A stretch of DNA of 64,000 bases from Rhyacophila brunnea (GCA_022495005.1 JAGYXB010000696.1:496001-560000), one strand, 5' to 3'. Counted from the first letter of the stretch, positions 34,975-46,606 are shown. The notes: generated from the letters alone by a model not told the origin. Numbers and translations are program-made.

Positions 34975-35200
34975 TAAATAATAATATTATATCTCGAGAT
35001 TTCATTCCGCGCGTCGGTTAATAATCGCTTAAGTTTTTCCGGTCAAACGGTTTCTTAGTCGGAAAACTCGGGACGAGTTTTCTTTTATGAATATTTACGA
35101 AATCATTAATTATTTTTAACTTTTCTCCTCCGCTCGGAGCCTACTTTTTATTTTCTTATTATTCTTGGCAACTCGTTCTTATCAGGCCCCGCACAGACCT
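34975..35200. promoter_or_regulatory. Mixed-composition unique block
   Basis: Contains TTCCGCGCGTCGGTTAATAA, TTTTTCCGGTCAAACGG and the inverted pair AAAACTCG/CGAGTTTT (35082-35101). Repeat-free. Possible non-coding conserved sequence; weak evidence. Confidence 0.2.
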
Positions 35201-35865
35201 GCATACATGAATACAGCTTGATTGTTTCTTGTGGCTGTTACCCTCAAATTAACTCGTATTCCTGCACAATTTTTACCTGAATATAGCAGATAGCCAAGAA
35301 AAATCGCCTCTCCCTTCGAGGATTAAAGAAACTTTTCAACTTTGTTTTTAATTAAGCTGAAATCATTTGAACGTTTATTTCTCGAAAATAGAATTTTTAA
35401 ATAACAAAATATACGCAAAATAAAATTGTTTAATAATGATGAGTCATATTCAGATGATAATAATAATTATATTATACAATACATTCACTTACTTACACAA
35501 TACTCTTTTTAACCTAAGTTAAAGTTATCTTAGATTACAATGCATTTTTTAGCATAAAAGAGTGGCTGCACCGCACGACGTGTACATATGTATATTAACA
35601 CATTTTACAAGAGTTAGTTATTTATTATTCATTCAAATTTCAAATATATTTATTTAGATCTTTCCACTTTTTAAATAGATATTGCAAGAATCAAGTTAAG
35701 ATATACTTTGTTTTATTAATTTTTTAAATGAGTCCTTCGGTATACTTCCATGTACTGGTCTTATGATTTTATATATATTTTTCTTATTAAGTCTGTTTTC
35801 TGGTTAAACTTTGGATTATACGTACGTATAATCTCACTTTAATAGTGTTACATTTTTTTAAAAAT

Positions 35866-35925
35866 TATGTTGTGAACGTCTTAAATTAATAATGTATAAT
35901 GTTCACTATATGTAAAAATAAATTA
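35866..35925 (+). repeat. Dispersed repeat E, copy 2
   Basis: ATGTTGTGAACGTCTTAAAT, AATAAT and a terminal AAATAAATTA match 18362-18431. Confidence 0.45.
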
Positions 35926-36223
35926 AATTTGAATTTTAACAATAATAATATAGTTATTGGAAAAAGGGATGTTCACCTATAGGGGTTACTTATATGTAAA
36001 CGATATAAGTCGTGTAATTCTTCTCAGTATTTAAGGTATGGTATTGTGTATGTACACTATCCACATCCTCCTTAAAATATCAATTGACGATTTTTGGCCT
36101 TAAACAAATAAGATGTCATTATTGTTTGACTTCAATAAAATCGGAGTGTAATGCCGCTAGAGACACCAAGCAACAATATACGGCAGATGTAATTTACAGA
36201 TCGTTTACATTTAAATTTAAACA

Positions 36224-36343
36224 CAATCACTGCTGACCTTGTAATTATCTTTTAATTGCCACATTTAAATAACACGTTAATTATATTATCTAATGCCCAA
36301 GTACTCCAAACGCGCCAGTCGCGGTGTTAGCACTAAATGAGTT
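36224..36343 (+). mobile_element. Small MITE family M, copy c
   Basis: AATCACTGCTGACC at the left and GCGCCAGTCGCGGTGTTAGC then ACTAAATGAGTT at the right, with the conserved CACATTTAAATA core. The flanks give no clear duplication. Confidence 0.65.
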
Positions 36344-36839
36344 GATAAATACTAAAACGAAAAATACCTAAATATTTTTTATAAAAGATAAATCTGTAGG
36401 TAATTTAAAAAAAATGTATGTACGTTGAAGGCTTTTCATTTTAATATCACATACTATTTTATAGTTATATGTATAATTAAAACATATTGTAGTTAATTCA
36501 TATTTTTATTTAATTTATAAAAAACTAAAAAAACTTATAGAAAATAAAATATGTATTTAACTTCACAACTCATTGTTATTACCATTTCCCTGATTTCTAA
36601 ATTTAGTGTAATATACAAACCCATACTCAATTGTTTCATTTTTTTGTAATAATAAAAAATATGTGCATCCAAATCCAAAACTATTTTTTTTTTGTATACG
36701 CTATAATAAAACGATTAAGATTTAAGAAACTGTCATATACTATACATAATATATATAAAGTTCACGAGTAAATTACGAAATGTTTCAAATTAAGCAATCA
36801 AATATATATCGCAAAAGTTACCAAGGCAAGCAGTTGACC

Positions 36840-37140
36840 GACGCCATCTACAATCTCCGTCACCCGCCAGATGCGTAGCGCCCGCTCTGTCGTTATTTTG
36901 AATTGCCTACGACACGTAGCAGACGTCGTAGCGTCGTAGGCCGTAGCACTGTCCCTGTCTACGCCAATTCAGAGGCGAGCTGACGTTAATATAAAAACTT
37001 TCCGTACTAGTGTTGTAATTTTGGTCGGCAATCGAGGTGAAGATTCAGCTGGGGTTGAAAAACAGCCCTCGGTTATGCAGCGCCATCAAGCCAAAGTAAT
37101 TCGCGTTTTTAGTTACTAGTCACTCCTATTGGGTAAGTAT
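36840..37140 (+). promoter_or_regulatory. Candidate promoter and first exon with a strong splice donor
   Basis: A CpG-containing block (36840-36985) includes five CGTAG words between 36910 and 36950 (ACGTAGCAGACGTCGTAGCG region). TATAAAA follows at 36990-36996. About 30 bp downstream lies a predicted start region near 37020. A consensus 5' splice site GG/GTAAGTAT has its GT at 37133. Between them is balanced, non-repeat sequence with a 14-codon frame starting ATGCAGCGCCATC (37075). The order TATA, about 110 bp exon, consensus donor is what a first, mostly untranslated exon would look like. No protein evidence; inference. Confidence 0.35.
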
Positions 37141-38029
37141 TTGATGTAATCTTTAATATTTATTTCATGTATTTCATTATACCACATAATTAGATAATTT
37201 AAGTTATGAATATAAAAAAAGATCAGTGGCTCTCTATTGACTATTAATTGTTTAAAAGCCCATTCAAAGATATTGTTTTACTAAGGTGTATTTTCAATTA
37301 CACGAATTATCATATAAAATAGAAACAATGTGTTGCAATTGCATGGTATTAAAAGGCGTATGTTGGATATCACGCGTAAATACAGAAAAATGATCGAATG
37401 AGAGTATGCCATATAATTAAGAAGTATTTGACACAATACAACTAAAGGCCGCCTCAAGATATGCTGTATTGACAATATTATTATTTTAATTATCGGCAGA
37501 ATTACGTGACATTACAAAATAAGGAACAAAAACATGGCGCTAGTTAAAGAAGGCCTTCATCTACAATAAATTTAAACAAGCTGATGATTATGATAACGCT
37601 AATATATTTAAATGGTTACGACAAACATAATACATGTTATGCAATATTGTGTTTATATATTGTATTGCTGAGATCTGATAATCTTTTTATTTTATTTTAA
37701 TTTATTAATTAAATGCAAATAAAATAAAATATTAAACACTCCACAATTATTATATTATTTTAACATAGTTTCTTTTAGAGAATTTATATTCTCTCTGACA
37801 ACACACACACAAATATGTAAATAAATACTACAAATTCAATTGTTCTATAATATACAAAAACAGTGACTAAAATAAAGTTTTTTTTTGTCGCAGTTAATTT
37901 AACGCGCTCTGTTTTTGAGATACATCTCATTTCGGAGATTATCATCATTTCCATCCAATATTAATACTTGGCGAAACTTCCTCAAAAAATAAAGTTAGTT
38001 AGCATGAAGTCAGGTAGGAATCCGTGCAA
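37141..38029. other. AT-rich stretch
   Basis: No frame or repeat recognised; if 36840-37140 is a first exon, this would be intron. Confidence 0.35.
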
Positions 38030-38225
38030 AAACATCTCGCGTAATTCCGCGTGGCGTTGCGGTTGTCGGCGGCTCCGCAATTAGTAATAAAGGTGGCAAA
38101 AGAGAATTAACGACAACTCATTTCGTCTAGCAGGTATTCACACCAGCGCGAGAGCTTACTTCGTTTCAACTTTAACGGCGCGGCAAGCTAACTGCCCATG
38201 CTCTGGTGCAATGCCTTTCAGCCTA
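38030..38225. promoter_or_regulatory. GC-rich unique island
   Basis: CGCGTGGCGTTGCGGTTGTC, GGCGGCTCCGCAATTAG and ACGGCGCGGCAAGC words in a repeat-free block, with an ATTA homeodomain core beside them. No frame. Possible conserved non-coding element. Confidence 0.25.
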
Positions 38226-38509
38226 CCGTCTATATGATAATAATATACTATTCCTTTCCTACTTTCACACAGAATTTAAGTAAATATTATTACATTTATT
38301 TATAGAACAAATATATATCAAAGATGTCAAAACTACAAAGTAAGCTTACTAGGTACTTGAGTTTATCGAATTTTTCAGTGCGTGGAATTTTTTAAATACG
38401 TAAATGTAAAACAATTGTGCATTTATAAATTGATATTTATCTACATAGAGTATGGACCGTTAAATAAAATATGTAAAATTTATACTTAAGAACCTATATA
38501 ATAAATTAC

Positions 38510-38676
38510 TGGTTGGGCCAATTATGGTCGTTCTCATCCCAATATTTCCCTCCTACCCATAATCCCACTTATTGTCGCAAGTCCAAGCGCAACTCAGTTA
38601 CGGATCATGAGTCGACGGTTAATAATAAATAAACTTCAGTTACTTCAATACAACGAGCGCGCCTAGGCTTGTTACA
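38510..38676 (+). repeat. LTR-like dispersed repeat, copy 2
   Basis: 167 bp beginning TGGTTGGGCCAATTATGG and ending AGGCTTGTTACA, with AATAAATAAAC at about 38624. The TG...CA boundaries and polyadenylation-like signal suggest a solo LTR. The flanks ATTAC and GCTTG do not form a duplication, so the boundaries or the LTR reading may be wrong. Confidence 0.5.
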
Positions 38677-40356
38677 GCTTGACCATCGTTGACGAGTAAT
38701 TCAAAGCGTATACAGAGTGATTCAAAAGGTTAAGTACAGACCACGAGCGTGCACAGTCTAACCGTCATGGAAACCATAATTTTATTCGATTTGGTAAATT
38801 AAACCATCTGTCAAGCCGTGTTACCGGCACAGGGTGTCTCTTCATTTATCATATAAACCCAAGTGTACCGTGCGAGTGGCTACTAAGGCGTGAGGGCATA
38901 CACTAGGAACCAGTTTCAGCCAAAAGCTGAACATAAATAAGGTTAGTGTCTAGACTAACTCCCGTGTAACCGCGTTCCCCCCTCCAGTATCCACATCCAC
39001 CATCAATCATAAAAAAATTACAGTCCACTATAAAAAGTGTCGCCACTAGATTTTAAAATCAATGAGAATTAGTATACCGGGGTCACCACTGTAGGAGTCG
39101 TCGATGTGAGGGTCGATGGTATTGTAGATGAAAGACGATCACAGTTATTCGTATTGATGGAGGAGTGAGAGCTTATTTATGGTTACATAAGTACAAGGGT
39201 AGGTACAATCGGTTCAATAATATAAATAAAATGACAGTACTGAGATAGTAACGGACCAGGTACCTATTTAGATTTGAGTGACATGTCCGATGAATTATTA
39301 TTCGCTATTTATACAATCAAAATAATATCTACCCATTATAATTTAGGAAATACCTATATTGATCGAGTCAGCTACTTATTGTAATTTGCGTCAATGGACA
39401 TACGAGATAGATATCGCGAAAATAACTAATTTAACATAACGGAAATGCATTTTAAAGAATATGTGATTGCGGTAGAGTATTTAATATCGCTGATCAATCT
39501 CCTGATCCAGGTAATGAGTTGTTTATCGCCATAGGTCAAATCAACTTATGTATCTGATCATCAAGGAAAGATTTCAAATCGATAGTTCTACTTACATTAA
39601 TTTTATTGGTACTCCAATCCTCATTATAAAGTATATTGTTTTTTATCACAATAATAATAATGGTTAATTGAATCCATATTTTAAAATATACGATGATAAA
39701 AGTAAGATTACTTTCTGATTTATTAATCTCTTCTTTTCATAAAAGCAAAAATCGTTGTAGGAATTTAGTACGTTCATTAGATCCGTAGACGCTGACCGTC
39801 GACCGGTAAATTCATATTAAAAGCGTATAAAAAATACCCATCCACCCACACAGCTTCTGTATCTTTGGCATCGCCAGTACTAGTACGTAATATTGGCAAA
39901 ATTATGAGCATACATTATAATTATTATGTCGCAATATTACGCCGTCCCTGGCATTAAACGCCCACCAAATGCTATCACAATTTCAAATACAACTCAAATA
40001 ATGCGTAATCTATACGTGGAAAGATGCTTCACGGCTTTGTTGTTTGCTACATATTATTATAGTATTTTTTTTTATCTTTTTGCAGACTTTATATAAGCAC
40101 CTACTGGAATACATTTATCAGTAAATTTTATTTAATTTGTACCCTTTCTTTTTGACAACATTCACCCAAAATTATACTCATAATGGTCCAAATAAAAAAG
40201 ATAATCCGTATCTTATTATTTATTTCTTAGATTTTTTACCAAATCTTTTTTTACTTTGTGATGTCAGCATTATTCAGAAATCTATATAAAGGAAAATCAT
40301 TAGTGTAACTCACTCAATTTACGGAAAAGTCATATTACTCATTGTTATATATATAT
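38677..40356. other. Mixed unique sequence, no gene recognised
   Basis: 38680-38960 has balanced composition and may belong to the same element as the LTR-like unit, since 56166-56350 is also balanced after copy 3, but I could not align the two. 39000-40356 is AT-rich with no supported feature. Confidence 0.3.
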
Positions 40357-40752
40357 CGACCGTGTTTAGGAAAAAGGGCGTAACCCTCACAGAACAAATT
40401 TTACAGGAGAGGCAAAAAACGTTTTTTGAGATATTTTAGTCTAATATTTTTTAAAAAATAGGCACAGACATTGGTTGCATGAAGATTGATGATTTGGTAT
40501 AATATATTTTCGATATAATAATAATTAAAGAAGTTATTACAGAAAAATCATTAGAATTGAGGATAAATGCTTTTTTTCCATATACCTATTAAAAATTAAT
40601 TAATCTCAATTATAACCTGAATTTAGATAATAATTCAGCATTTCCGGCTTACTTCCTTTTTTATAGAACGTGTATTTAGTTGTATACATTGTTAATATCT
40701 AATAAAAGCACTTTTCGAAAAATTGTTATGCCCTTTTTCCTAAACATGGTCG
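40357..40752. mobile_element. 396 bp TIR element inserted in a TA-rich tract
   Basis: TIRs CGACCGTGTTTAGGAAAAAG and CGACCATGTTTAGGAAAAAG (read inward), about 28 bp long with one or two mismatches, both flanked by alternating AT. Probably a Tc1/mariner-type MITE with TA target, but the TA tract hides the exact duplication. No coding frame. Confidence 0.75.
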
Positions 40753-40812
40753 ATATATATATTGGCATAGTCATTATGCGTGATGGTTTATTGTAGTATT
40801 AAAAAGAATATA

Positions 40813-40834
40813 ATATATATATATATATATATAT
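40813..40834. repeat. (AT)n microsatellite
   Basis: 22 bases of uninterrupted AT dinucleotides, 60 bp outside the 396 bp element. Confidence 0.9.
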
Positions 40835-40936
40835 CAACGAAAAAGATTGAAAAGGTAGGCTTTGGAAATCCAACATGAATAGTGCACACTAAACTTTGTC
40901 AGAGAAATTTAATTTCATTGAACAAAGAGTGCAAAA

Positions 40937-40995
40937 GTCTGATGTTGCTGGTTAGTTTTTAAATGCAATTAAACCCTGCCTAAACCAAACCATAA
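40937..40995 (+). repeat. Dispersed repeat F, copy 1
   Basis: TGCTGGTTAGTTTTTAAAT followed by CCTGCCTAAACCAAAC matches 54158-54212. GGTTAG and CTAAACC are complementary, so the unit is hairpin-like. Confidence 0.5.
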
Positions 40996-41116
40996 TATAC
41001 CACCATAGATCACAACATTCACACGAAAAGTGAAAGGCGTGAGTTCGGGTCCCAGTTTACAACTTTTTTTCTAATAAATATGTTTCTGAGGTTTTTCATA
41101 ATTATGTTATCACCGT

Positions 41117-41235
41117 AACTCATTCACTGCTGACTAGATAATGACTTTTTAATTATCACCTTTAAAATGCACGTTAATTACATCCATCGGCCGCCTGGTT
41201 ATTACGCGCCAGGTGCGTCTTCAGCGTCCAAAGTA
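41117..41235 (+). mobile_element. Small MITE family M, copy d (diverged)
   Basis: The left TIR AACTCATTCACTGCTGAC is the best preserved of the family. The core reads TTTTTAATTATCACC then ACGTTAATTACATCC. The right half is diverged (CGCGCCAGGTGCGTC). Confidence 0.5.
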
Positions 41236-41935
41236 TTAATTATAAGTAATAAAAAATAACTTCTAACGTTTATCAAATAGTACAACTTTATTCAACGAAA
41301 TCATACATGCCGATAAAATGGCGTCGATTGCACGCAATTACTGGCACAATTACCGATGATAAAGTTATGATAATATCAGATCATAAAGTAGGCACCGCCG
41401 GGCCGCGAATCCCAGGCCATATACATCTCGCGAGTTAAATCCCAGCATCAGCGGCATCCACCTCACCCCAACGCCGCACCAACTGACCCGACGGTTCACC
41501 ATACATGTAGGTATTGAGGTTTTTTAAACCTATTATAAGTACAATCAAATACCCGACATAAATGTGCAAGCAATTTTGACACTTCTTAATATTGATATTA
41601 ATATGATGGTATTAAATTCAAAATCACTTATCTATAGACAAATTTTATTTGTATTTTTTTTCCTATAAAACTGTTTTGATTCATTAACTGTCAAATTCAA
41701 ATTTTTTTTTTTTACTAAAGTTTGGTTAAAATTGGAAAAATATTTCAAAATCAATAACATTCCTCAGCCGATATCAATATATATTAATTAGTTCTTTTGA
41801 ATATTAAATTTGGTTTTAAATATATATACCTGTATACATATTATACACATTCTTTTTTCTAACACTTCAACGGACCATGAGGCTAAATGACAATGGTGTA
41901 ACAAAACAGTGGTGTATTTAGTAATATAAGAGTAC

Positions 41936-42061
41936 CTACCAATCACAAACACCCAGGCTTTAAGAAAATCTCATAAACATATTATGACATCACCGAGTAT
42001 CGAACTCGGGGCCCCCGGACGAAAGCCCAGCTCCTTACGCACTGGACAACGAGGACCGCCT
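41936..42061 (-). mobile_element. SINE-A copy, tail-truncated and diverged
   Basis: On the reverse strand: a head with GTGCGTAAGGAGCTGGGC, box B-like GTTCGATACTC, and a body with AGCCTGGGTGTTTGTGATTG. It lacks the 3' part seen in 19924-20112. Confidence 0.7.
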
Positions 42062-42282
42062 CGTTCATTCGTTAATTAAAATTTTGTTCACAGTCTGGAG
42101 TATAGCTACTACTACTACGTTACCCTATCATGCCCCAGCATTGGGGTATAAGGCAAGCACAAGTTCGCGCCGCTAACCATATGACAGCCAGTTTTTATCA
42201 TGAATATCTCTGAATATATTTTTATGGAAGCAACTGACTTTGCAGTTTCAATAATATAAATAACTAAATAAATAATTAACTT

Positions 42283-42573
42283 TACTACATAACACCCCGC
42301 CCCGCACCATACCTTGTCTTAATCGAGCGTATCACGAAACCCTACGTTTGTATGTGAAGCATCAGCAGTTGTTTACGCCTGGGAATGTCTCAGGAGCAGA
42401 TACCCTAGTACCCATGCACTCAAGTATACTTTGACTGAAACAAAGCTAAAACAATACGGACATACTAAACTAAGTGAAGACATCTTCACGTCCGCAATAA
42501 GACGCCGCATTTTTAAAGCATTATAGTTGGCGTTTGTGGTGACCAGGTCGGACGGCCTGATGGGCCCAATAGA
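42283..42573 (-). repeat. Dispersed repeat C, copy 3 (inverted)
   Basis: The reverse strand gives GGTATCTGCTCCTGAGACAT, GATGCTTCACAT, ACGTAGGGTTTCGTGATACG and GGTGCGGGGCGGGG, in the same order as copy 1. Confidence 0.65.
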
Positions 42574-43550
42574 GTCATAACTTTCAGTTAACTAGTGATT
42601 TTTACAATTCTCACTGAACACATAATATCTAAGTGGTTAGAACGCATTCTTTTTTGCCGCTTATATTCGAATTTTCCACTGAAACCAGTTTAAAATGAAT
42701 ACATATTCACGAGCTTTATTAAATATGCACTTATTATTAAGATTTTTTTCTCTAACCTCTCTCTCTCTCTGTATAAATTTTGAATGATTCATATTAAATT
42801 TAATCAATTTAACAGAAATTAGAGAAAGATGCGGAAATATCATAAATGGGTTTATAATTATTTTAATTTATCTACACCTCATTTTCTCTCAATAGTCTCT
42901 CTATACTCTCTGTACTCTCAATAGTTTTGAATACAGGCAATACGATTGGGTTTTTAATATAACAAAGGGAACATTATATGGAACTATTTTCACGGTTCGA
43001 AAATATATTTAACTGATTAAAAACAGGCTTAACAGTACGCAAAACCGTTCATAAAACTTTTGTCAATACCACTACAACAAATAAACATATCACTTCAAAA
43101 ATCCCGCGCGACCAAAACTGGGAAAATAAACAAGCTGAATAAAGCCAGGGGCGGACTAGGCGAGGGGCGTATGTGCGGTGGGCAGAGAAACAACGGCCAT
43201 AACCACTATCGGCTCACCTTAACTGCCCCAATGTTTTATTCTATTTTGTAAATCACATATCCACTGAAAGGCCTGGAAAAATCCTACCATTCGATTGCAT
43301 TTTAGAAATATATATATTGAACACAGCGTTTTCAATACGAATTCATAAATAATCCAATGGGACAGTATTATTATACTATATGAATGAAAAAAAGTAGGAT
43401 CTTTTAGATTATGTATGTAGTTAAATATAAAATCAAACAACAGTTTAATTATATACGTATTATAAAAAAATATGTAAACTAACTACATAATTATATTATT
43501 ATTAGCATGATCTGTCACCAAAAACTGACATTAGATTAAGAATGAATTAA
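42574..43550. other. AT-rich stretch with a short (CT)n run
   Basis: A CT repeat at 42757-42770. A small GC-rich patch at 43140-43200 has no recognised feature. No credible gene. Confidence 0.4.
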
Positions 43551-44109
43551 TATCAAGTATATCGTCGTCATACAAGAGAAAGTGACCAAGTGCATTTTTT
43601 ACGAAATTGGTTTTATTGACTATTTGACATCTTACTAACATAATGGTTGTCTGGAAAAAATGACCAACTGAATTTCAGCCTGGAAACATACTATCTCGAA
43701 TTTATCAAAATGACTATCTGCATTAAGGCACATTTTTTGCCAAGCAAAATTGACTATTAGACACATGGTCATTTCTTTTTGTAATCTTTTACAATAAAAA
43801 ATGACCAAGTGACAGTTTTCCTTGTAGTAGTTATTCTGTAGTAGTGAAGTTAGTCATTTATTTCTTACGAAACGTTTGACGTATCAATTTTCTCTCATTG
43901 TAAAGTGATAGAATCCGTTCATAAAATGATCTGTAGAAGTAAATTAATGGTGGAAATGAGTCAAAACTAATTTAGAGGTGAGTTTGAATCTATTTGTTTA
44001 TCCGTTGTATAAACATAAACATTTTTAGAGCAGCTCAATCCCAACGAAATAAAAATAAAAATAGTGATAACATATGCAGTGGATGAGTTAAGAACCAAAT
44101 TTAATGCCG

Positions 44110-44537
44110 CCTATTTGACGCTTGCATTCTGACGGTGCTGCTTTAGCGAATCATGGCACCTTACGAAGGCTCAGAGCAACCGTGTACTGAACTTAGAAAA
44201 CAGATGTTTGCGACAGATACTGGGTGTGCAGTGGTATGACTTTATGAGCAACGAGGAGATAAAAGATCGCACTAAGTAGCCTCTCATCACGCTGAGAGTG
44301 AAGAGGCAACGTTGGACCAGAATTTCAACCTGGCTTGCCCGTTCTTTAAGCCAACCGGATCTATAAAGTGTATACGACAGAGCTACGGGATGCTGGTTTG
44401 ACCTGGAACAATGCAAGAAGACTGGCAAGCGACAGAGATTCTTGGAGGCGCCTGGTGTCTATATGTCCATATGCTCTGAGAAATCGGTATGAGCGTGTCA
44501 GACCAGGACACATTCTCCATAAAATATTCTTATAACG
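44110..44537 (+). pseudogene. LINE reverse-transcriptase ORF, C-terminal fragment
   Basis: From 44154 the frame reads WHLTKAQSNRVLNLENRCLR, QILGVQWYDFMSNEEIKDRT, a stop, then PLITLRVKRQRWTR and SQPDL, a stop. After a frame change it reads ELRDAGLTWNNARRLASDRD followed by SWRRLVSICP. This is the conserved C-terminal end of an insect non-LTR retrotransposon polyprotein (post-RT region with LGVxWxDFxxNEE and final DRxxWRxLV motifs). Stops and at least one frameshift show it is dead. It lies inside the 44 bp TIR element. Confidence 0.8.
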
Positions 44538-44661
44538 ACGACGTTCAAACCCTGTCAGTGTTTGGGCGAGGTCGGCCGCCACTTGTTCCCTCATTAAAAT
44601 CCTTATTCAAAGAAGAACTTAATATAACCAGGCTAAAAAGAGAGATTTTGTAAAGCTGTGT

Positions 44662-44826
44662 GATACTGGAGCAATTCCTCGTGATTATCATGGATGGTAC
44701 AGATAACTTGCTGAAAATAACATGCCAGACATGCCAGACAGGGCACCAGGACCAAACATGGATTCTCAATCTGAAGCAGAGTATTTTTTTACATTAATTT
44801 ATTTTAATGTACTTATATTTTTGTGA
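44662..44826 (+). other. Possible C-terminal coding remnant inside the TIR element
   Basis: The frame reads DTGAIPRDYHGWYR, a stop at 44704, then LAENNMPDMPDRAPGPNMDS and ends at TGA 44824. It has protein-like composition (acidic, Pro/Asp/Gly rich) unlike AT-rich chance frames. It could be the last exon of the element's own lost transposase. Family not recognised. Confidence 0.3.
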
Positions 44827-45271
44827 CTTTTGTACTTTTTCATGTAAAGCAACTAGCAACTGGGTATATTTTCCATAGAAAATTAAAAAAATGTATTCTA
44901 TTTTCGCCATTCTATTCAAAATGCACTCAAAATAAAGTTAATTTAAAGAAAAATACCTATACTTCATTTTTGTTTTACCTGTATTCCAAGAATGAAAAGT
45001 GACTATCTGCAATTTTTCCATTAATTCATGGGTGGTAAAACTGACCAACTTCATTTCGTATTTTTAAAAGCTATAACAAAAGTAATTTTTTCAAATATTA
45101 TTATTTCATTTTAAAAGTAAATATCATATCTACACCCACAAAAATAATCAGAAATGCGAATGCAATATAAGGATTTTTTAGATTGATTACAAATGTTAAA
45201 ATGGCTCTCCTGAACAATTTACTATTTTGCACTTGGTCACTTTCTCTTGTATGACGACGATATACTTGATA

Positions 45272-45496
45272 TTTTTTTTAACCATGTCCGGTCCTAAGTA
45301 GATCATATTGGTCTCCACAGAGTAAAAATTTGCATTAATAGATGCTTCTTTTTACGAGAAAAGAATATTAGCTACTTGCTCAACTTACTAGATCCATAAT
45401 CTAAATTGAAAACACACATTGAAAAACAATATGTGTATTTTCCAGATCCAGGATTCAATCCTGGGACTATTTTTAGTCGCTCGGCCATCGTTGGAG
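45272..45496 (-). mobile_element. SINE-B copy abutting the TIR element
   Basis: The reverse strand reads CCAACGATGGCCGAGCG, AGGATTGAATCCTGGATCTG, CATATTGTTTTTCAATGTGT, then CTCTGTGGAGACCAATATGA and GGACCGGACATGGTTAAAAA. This is the full SINE-B order. Its A-rich tail touches the last base of the 43551-45271 TIR. Confidence 0.8.
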
Positions 45497-45639
45497 TCTT
45501 ACTTTGATACTTGATAGTAAGTAAATAATAATATTATAATTTACATTAATAGTATAGTTATCCATATCAAATAATATGAATAAAGTAGGTATCTACTACA
45601 ATATATTTTATGTAACGTTGTAATATAATATTAGATATA

Positions 45640-45850
45640 TTAGTTTTCCCAGTTGGTAAAGTATCCAACGCTGAAACTTTAAGACGTAAATTCAGTCCCG
45701 CACCTGTCAAAAAAATTTATGTGATTTATTTTTTTGGAAAGACCGAATAGGTTGGTCGAATGGCTAACTACAGTGTCTCTTAAAAAGTTTGTTAATACAA
45801 CTTTGACCTTGTGAGGGTCCACATACTTAGTGAAAATGGTAATTTAGTTT
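45640..45850 (+). mobile_element. SINE-B copy, diverged
   Basis: Head CCCAGTTGGTAAAGTATCC with a box B-like AAATTCAGTCCCGCACC, then a body with CCGAATAGGTTGGTCGAATG and a 3' part GTGAGGGTCCACATACTTAG. Same order as 46041-46302 but well diverged. Confidence 0.55.
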
Positions 45851-46040
45851 GTTAATTATATGATATTTTCATATATTTTTTAGAGTAGAGTAGAGTATAG
45901 AGTTTTATTTTATAACGTATATAGAAATGTTATTTGAAGAAAAAATAATTTCGGAAATTTTCCCAAAAATCATAATAAATAAATATTTAAATAATTTTAT
46001 TTAATTGTTAATTACTAAAAGAACCCACGCGCGAAAAAAG

Positions 46041-46302
46041 CGCCCACGGTGGCCGCGCGGCTTAAGCGTTGGACTATAATGCCGTGGGTCCCAGATTCAA
46101 ATCCTGGGTCTGGCAATTACACATATTGTTTTTCAATTTGTGCGTGAGTGAGGGTATAGACCTAATAGGTTGAGCAAGTGGCTGACATCCATTTCTCGTG
46201 AAAAATAAAATCTGTTAATACACACCTATACTCTGTGGAGGCCCATATGATTCTATTAGGATCGGACATGGTCGGGGGGAATTATTAAAAAAAAAAAAAA
46301 AA
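46041..46302 (+). mobile_element. SINE-B, fullest copy
   Basis: A tRNA-like head CGGTGGCCGCGCGGCTTAAG (box A region), box B CAGATTCAAATCCTGG, a body with CACATATTGTTTTTCAATTT, a 3' part with CTCTGTGGAGGCCCATATGA and TAGGATCGGACATGGTC, and a 16-base A tail. It is the reference for relatives at 521, 45272, 45640, 57647 and 62434. Target duplication not clear. Confidence 0.85.
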
Positions 46303-46330
46303 CATATTATATTCCATGGGAATGGCGTTT

Positions 46331-46606
46331 AAAAATTAATAAATGTAAAAAATCTTAACACCACTGCACATTTATGTACTGAAATATGACTATATTCTAA
46401 AACATTAGAGCGAGAGGTTTAAAAGAATACTATTTTATGTAATAAAAATACTTTATGCAGTCATCAAATACTTAAAATAAATATAAACGATAGGCTTCAA
46501 AATTATATAAATAGATTATCTACATCGTTTAAGGAATGTCCAGGATCATGCTTTGAAAATAGAAAAAAGCTCCATTTTGACCCACGCTGAGCACGTCCAC
46601 CCTTAA
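46331..46606 (-). repeat. Dispersed repeat D, copy 2 (inverted)
   Basis: Reverse complement of 15724-16007, ending CCCACGCTGAGCACGTCC followed by ACCCTTAA. High identity with few indels. Confidence 0.75.

Larger units (their letters stand above)
43551..45271. mobile_element. 1.7 kb element with perfect 44 bp TIRs and many TGACYA motifs
   Basis: Both ends read inward TATCAAGTATATCGTCGTCA and continue identically for 44 bp through GAAAGTGACCAAGTGCA. Related words recur inside: TGACCAACTGAATTTC (43659), TGACTATCTGCATTA (43710), TGACTATTAGACAC (43749), TGACCAAGTGACAG (43802), TGACTATCTGCAATT (45000) and TGACCAACTTCATTTC (45042). This is a subterminal repeat pattern of a DNA transposon. It carries a LINE fragment (44110-44537) and a possible protein tail (44662-44826). 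No transposase domain I recognise, and no clear target duplication. Confidence 0.75.

Noticed and set aside
44361..44769. Reverse frames of 74-85 codons in the LINE fragment region
   Set aside because: Antisense to the recognisable LINE C-terminal frame.
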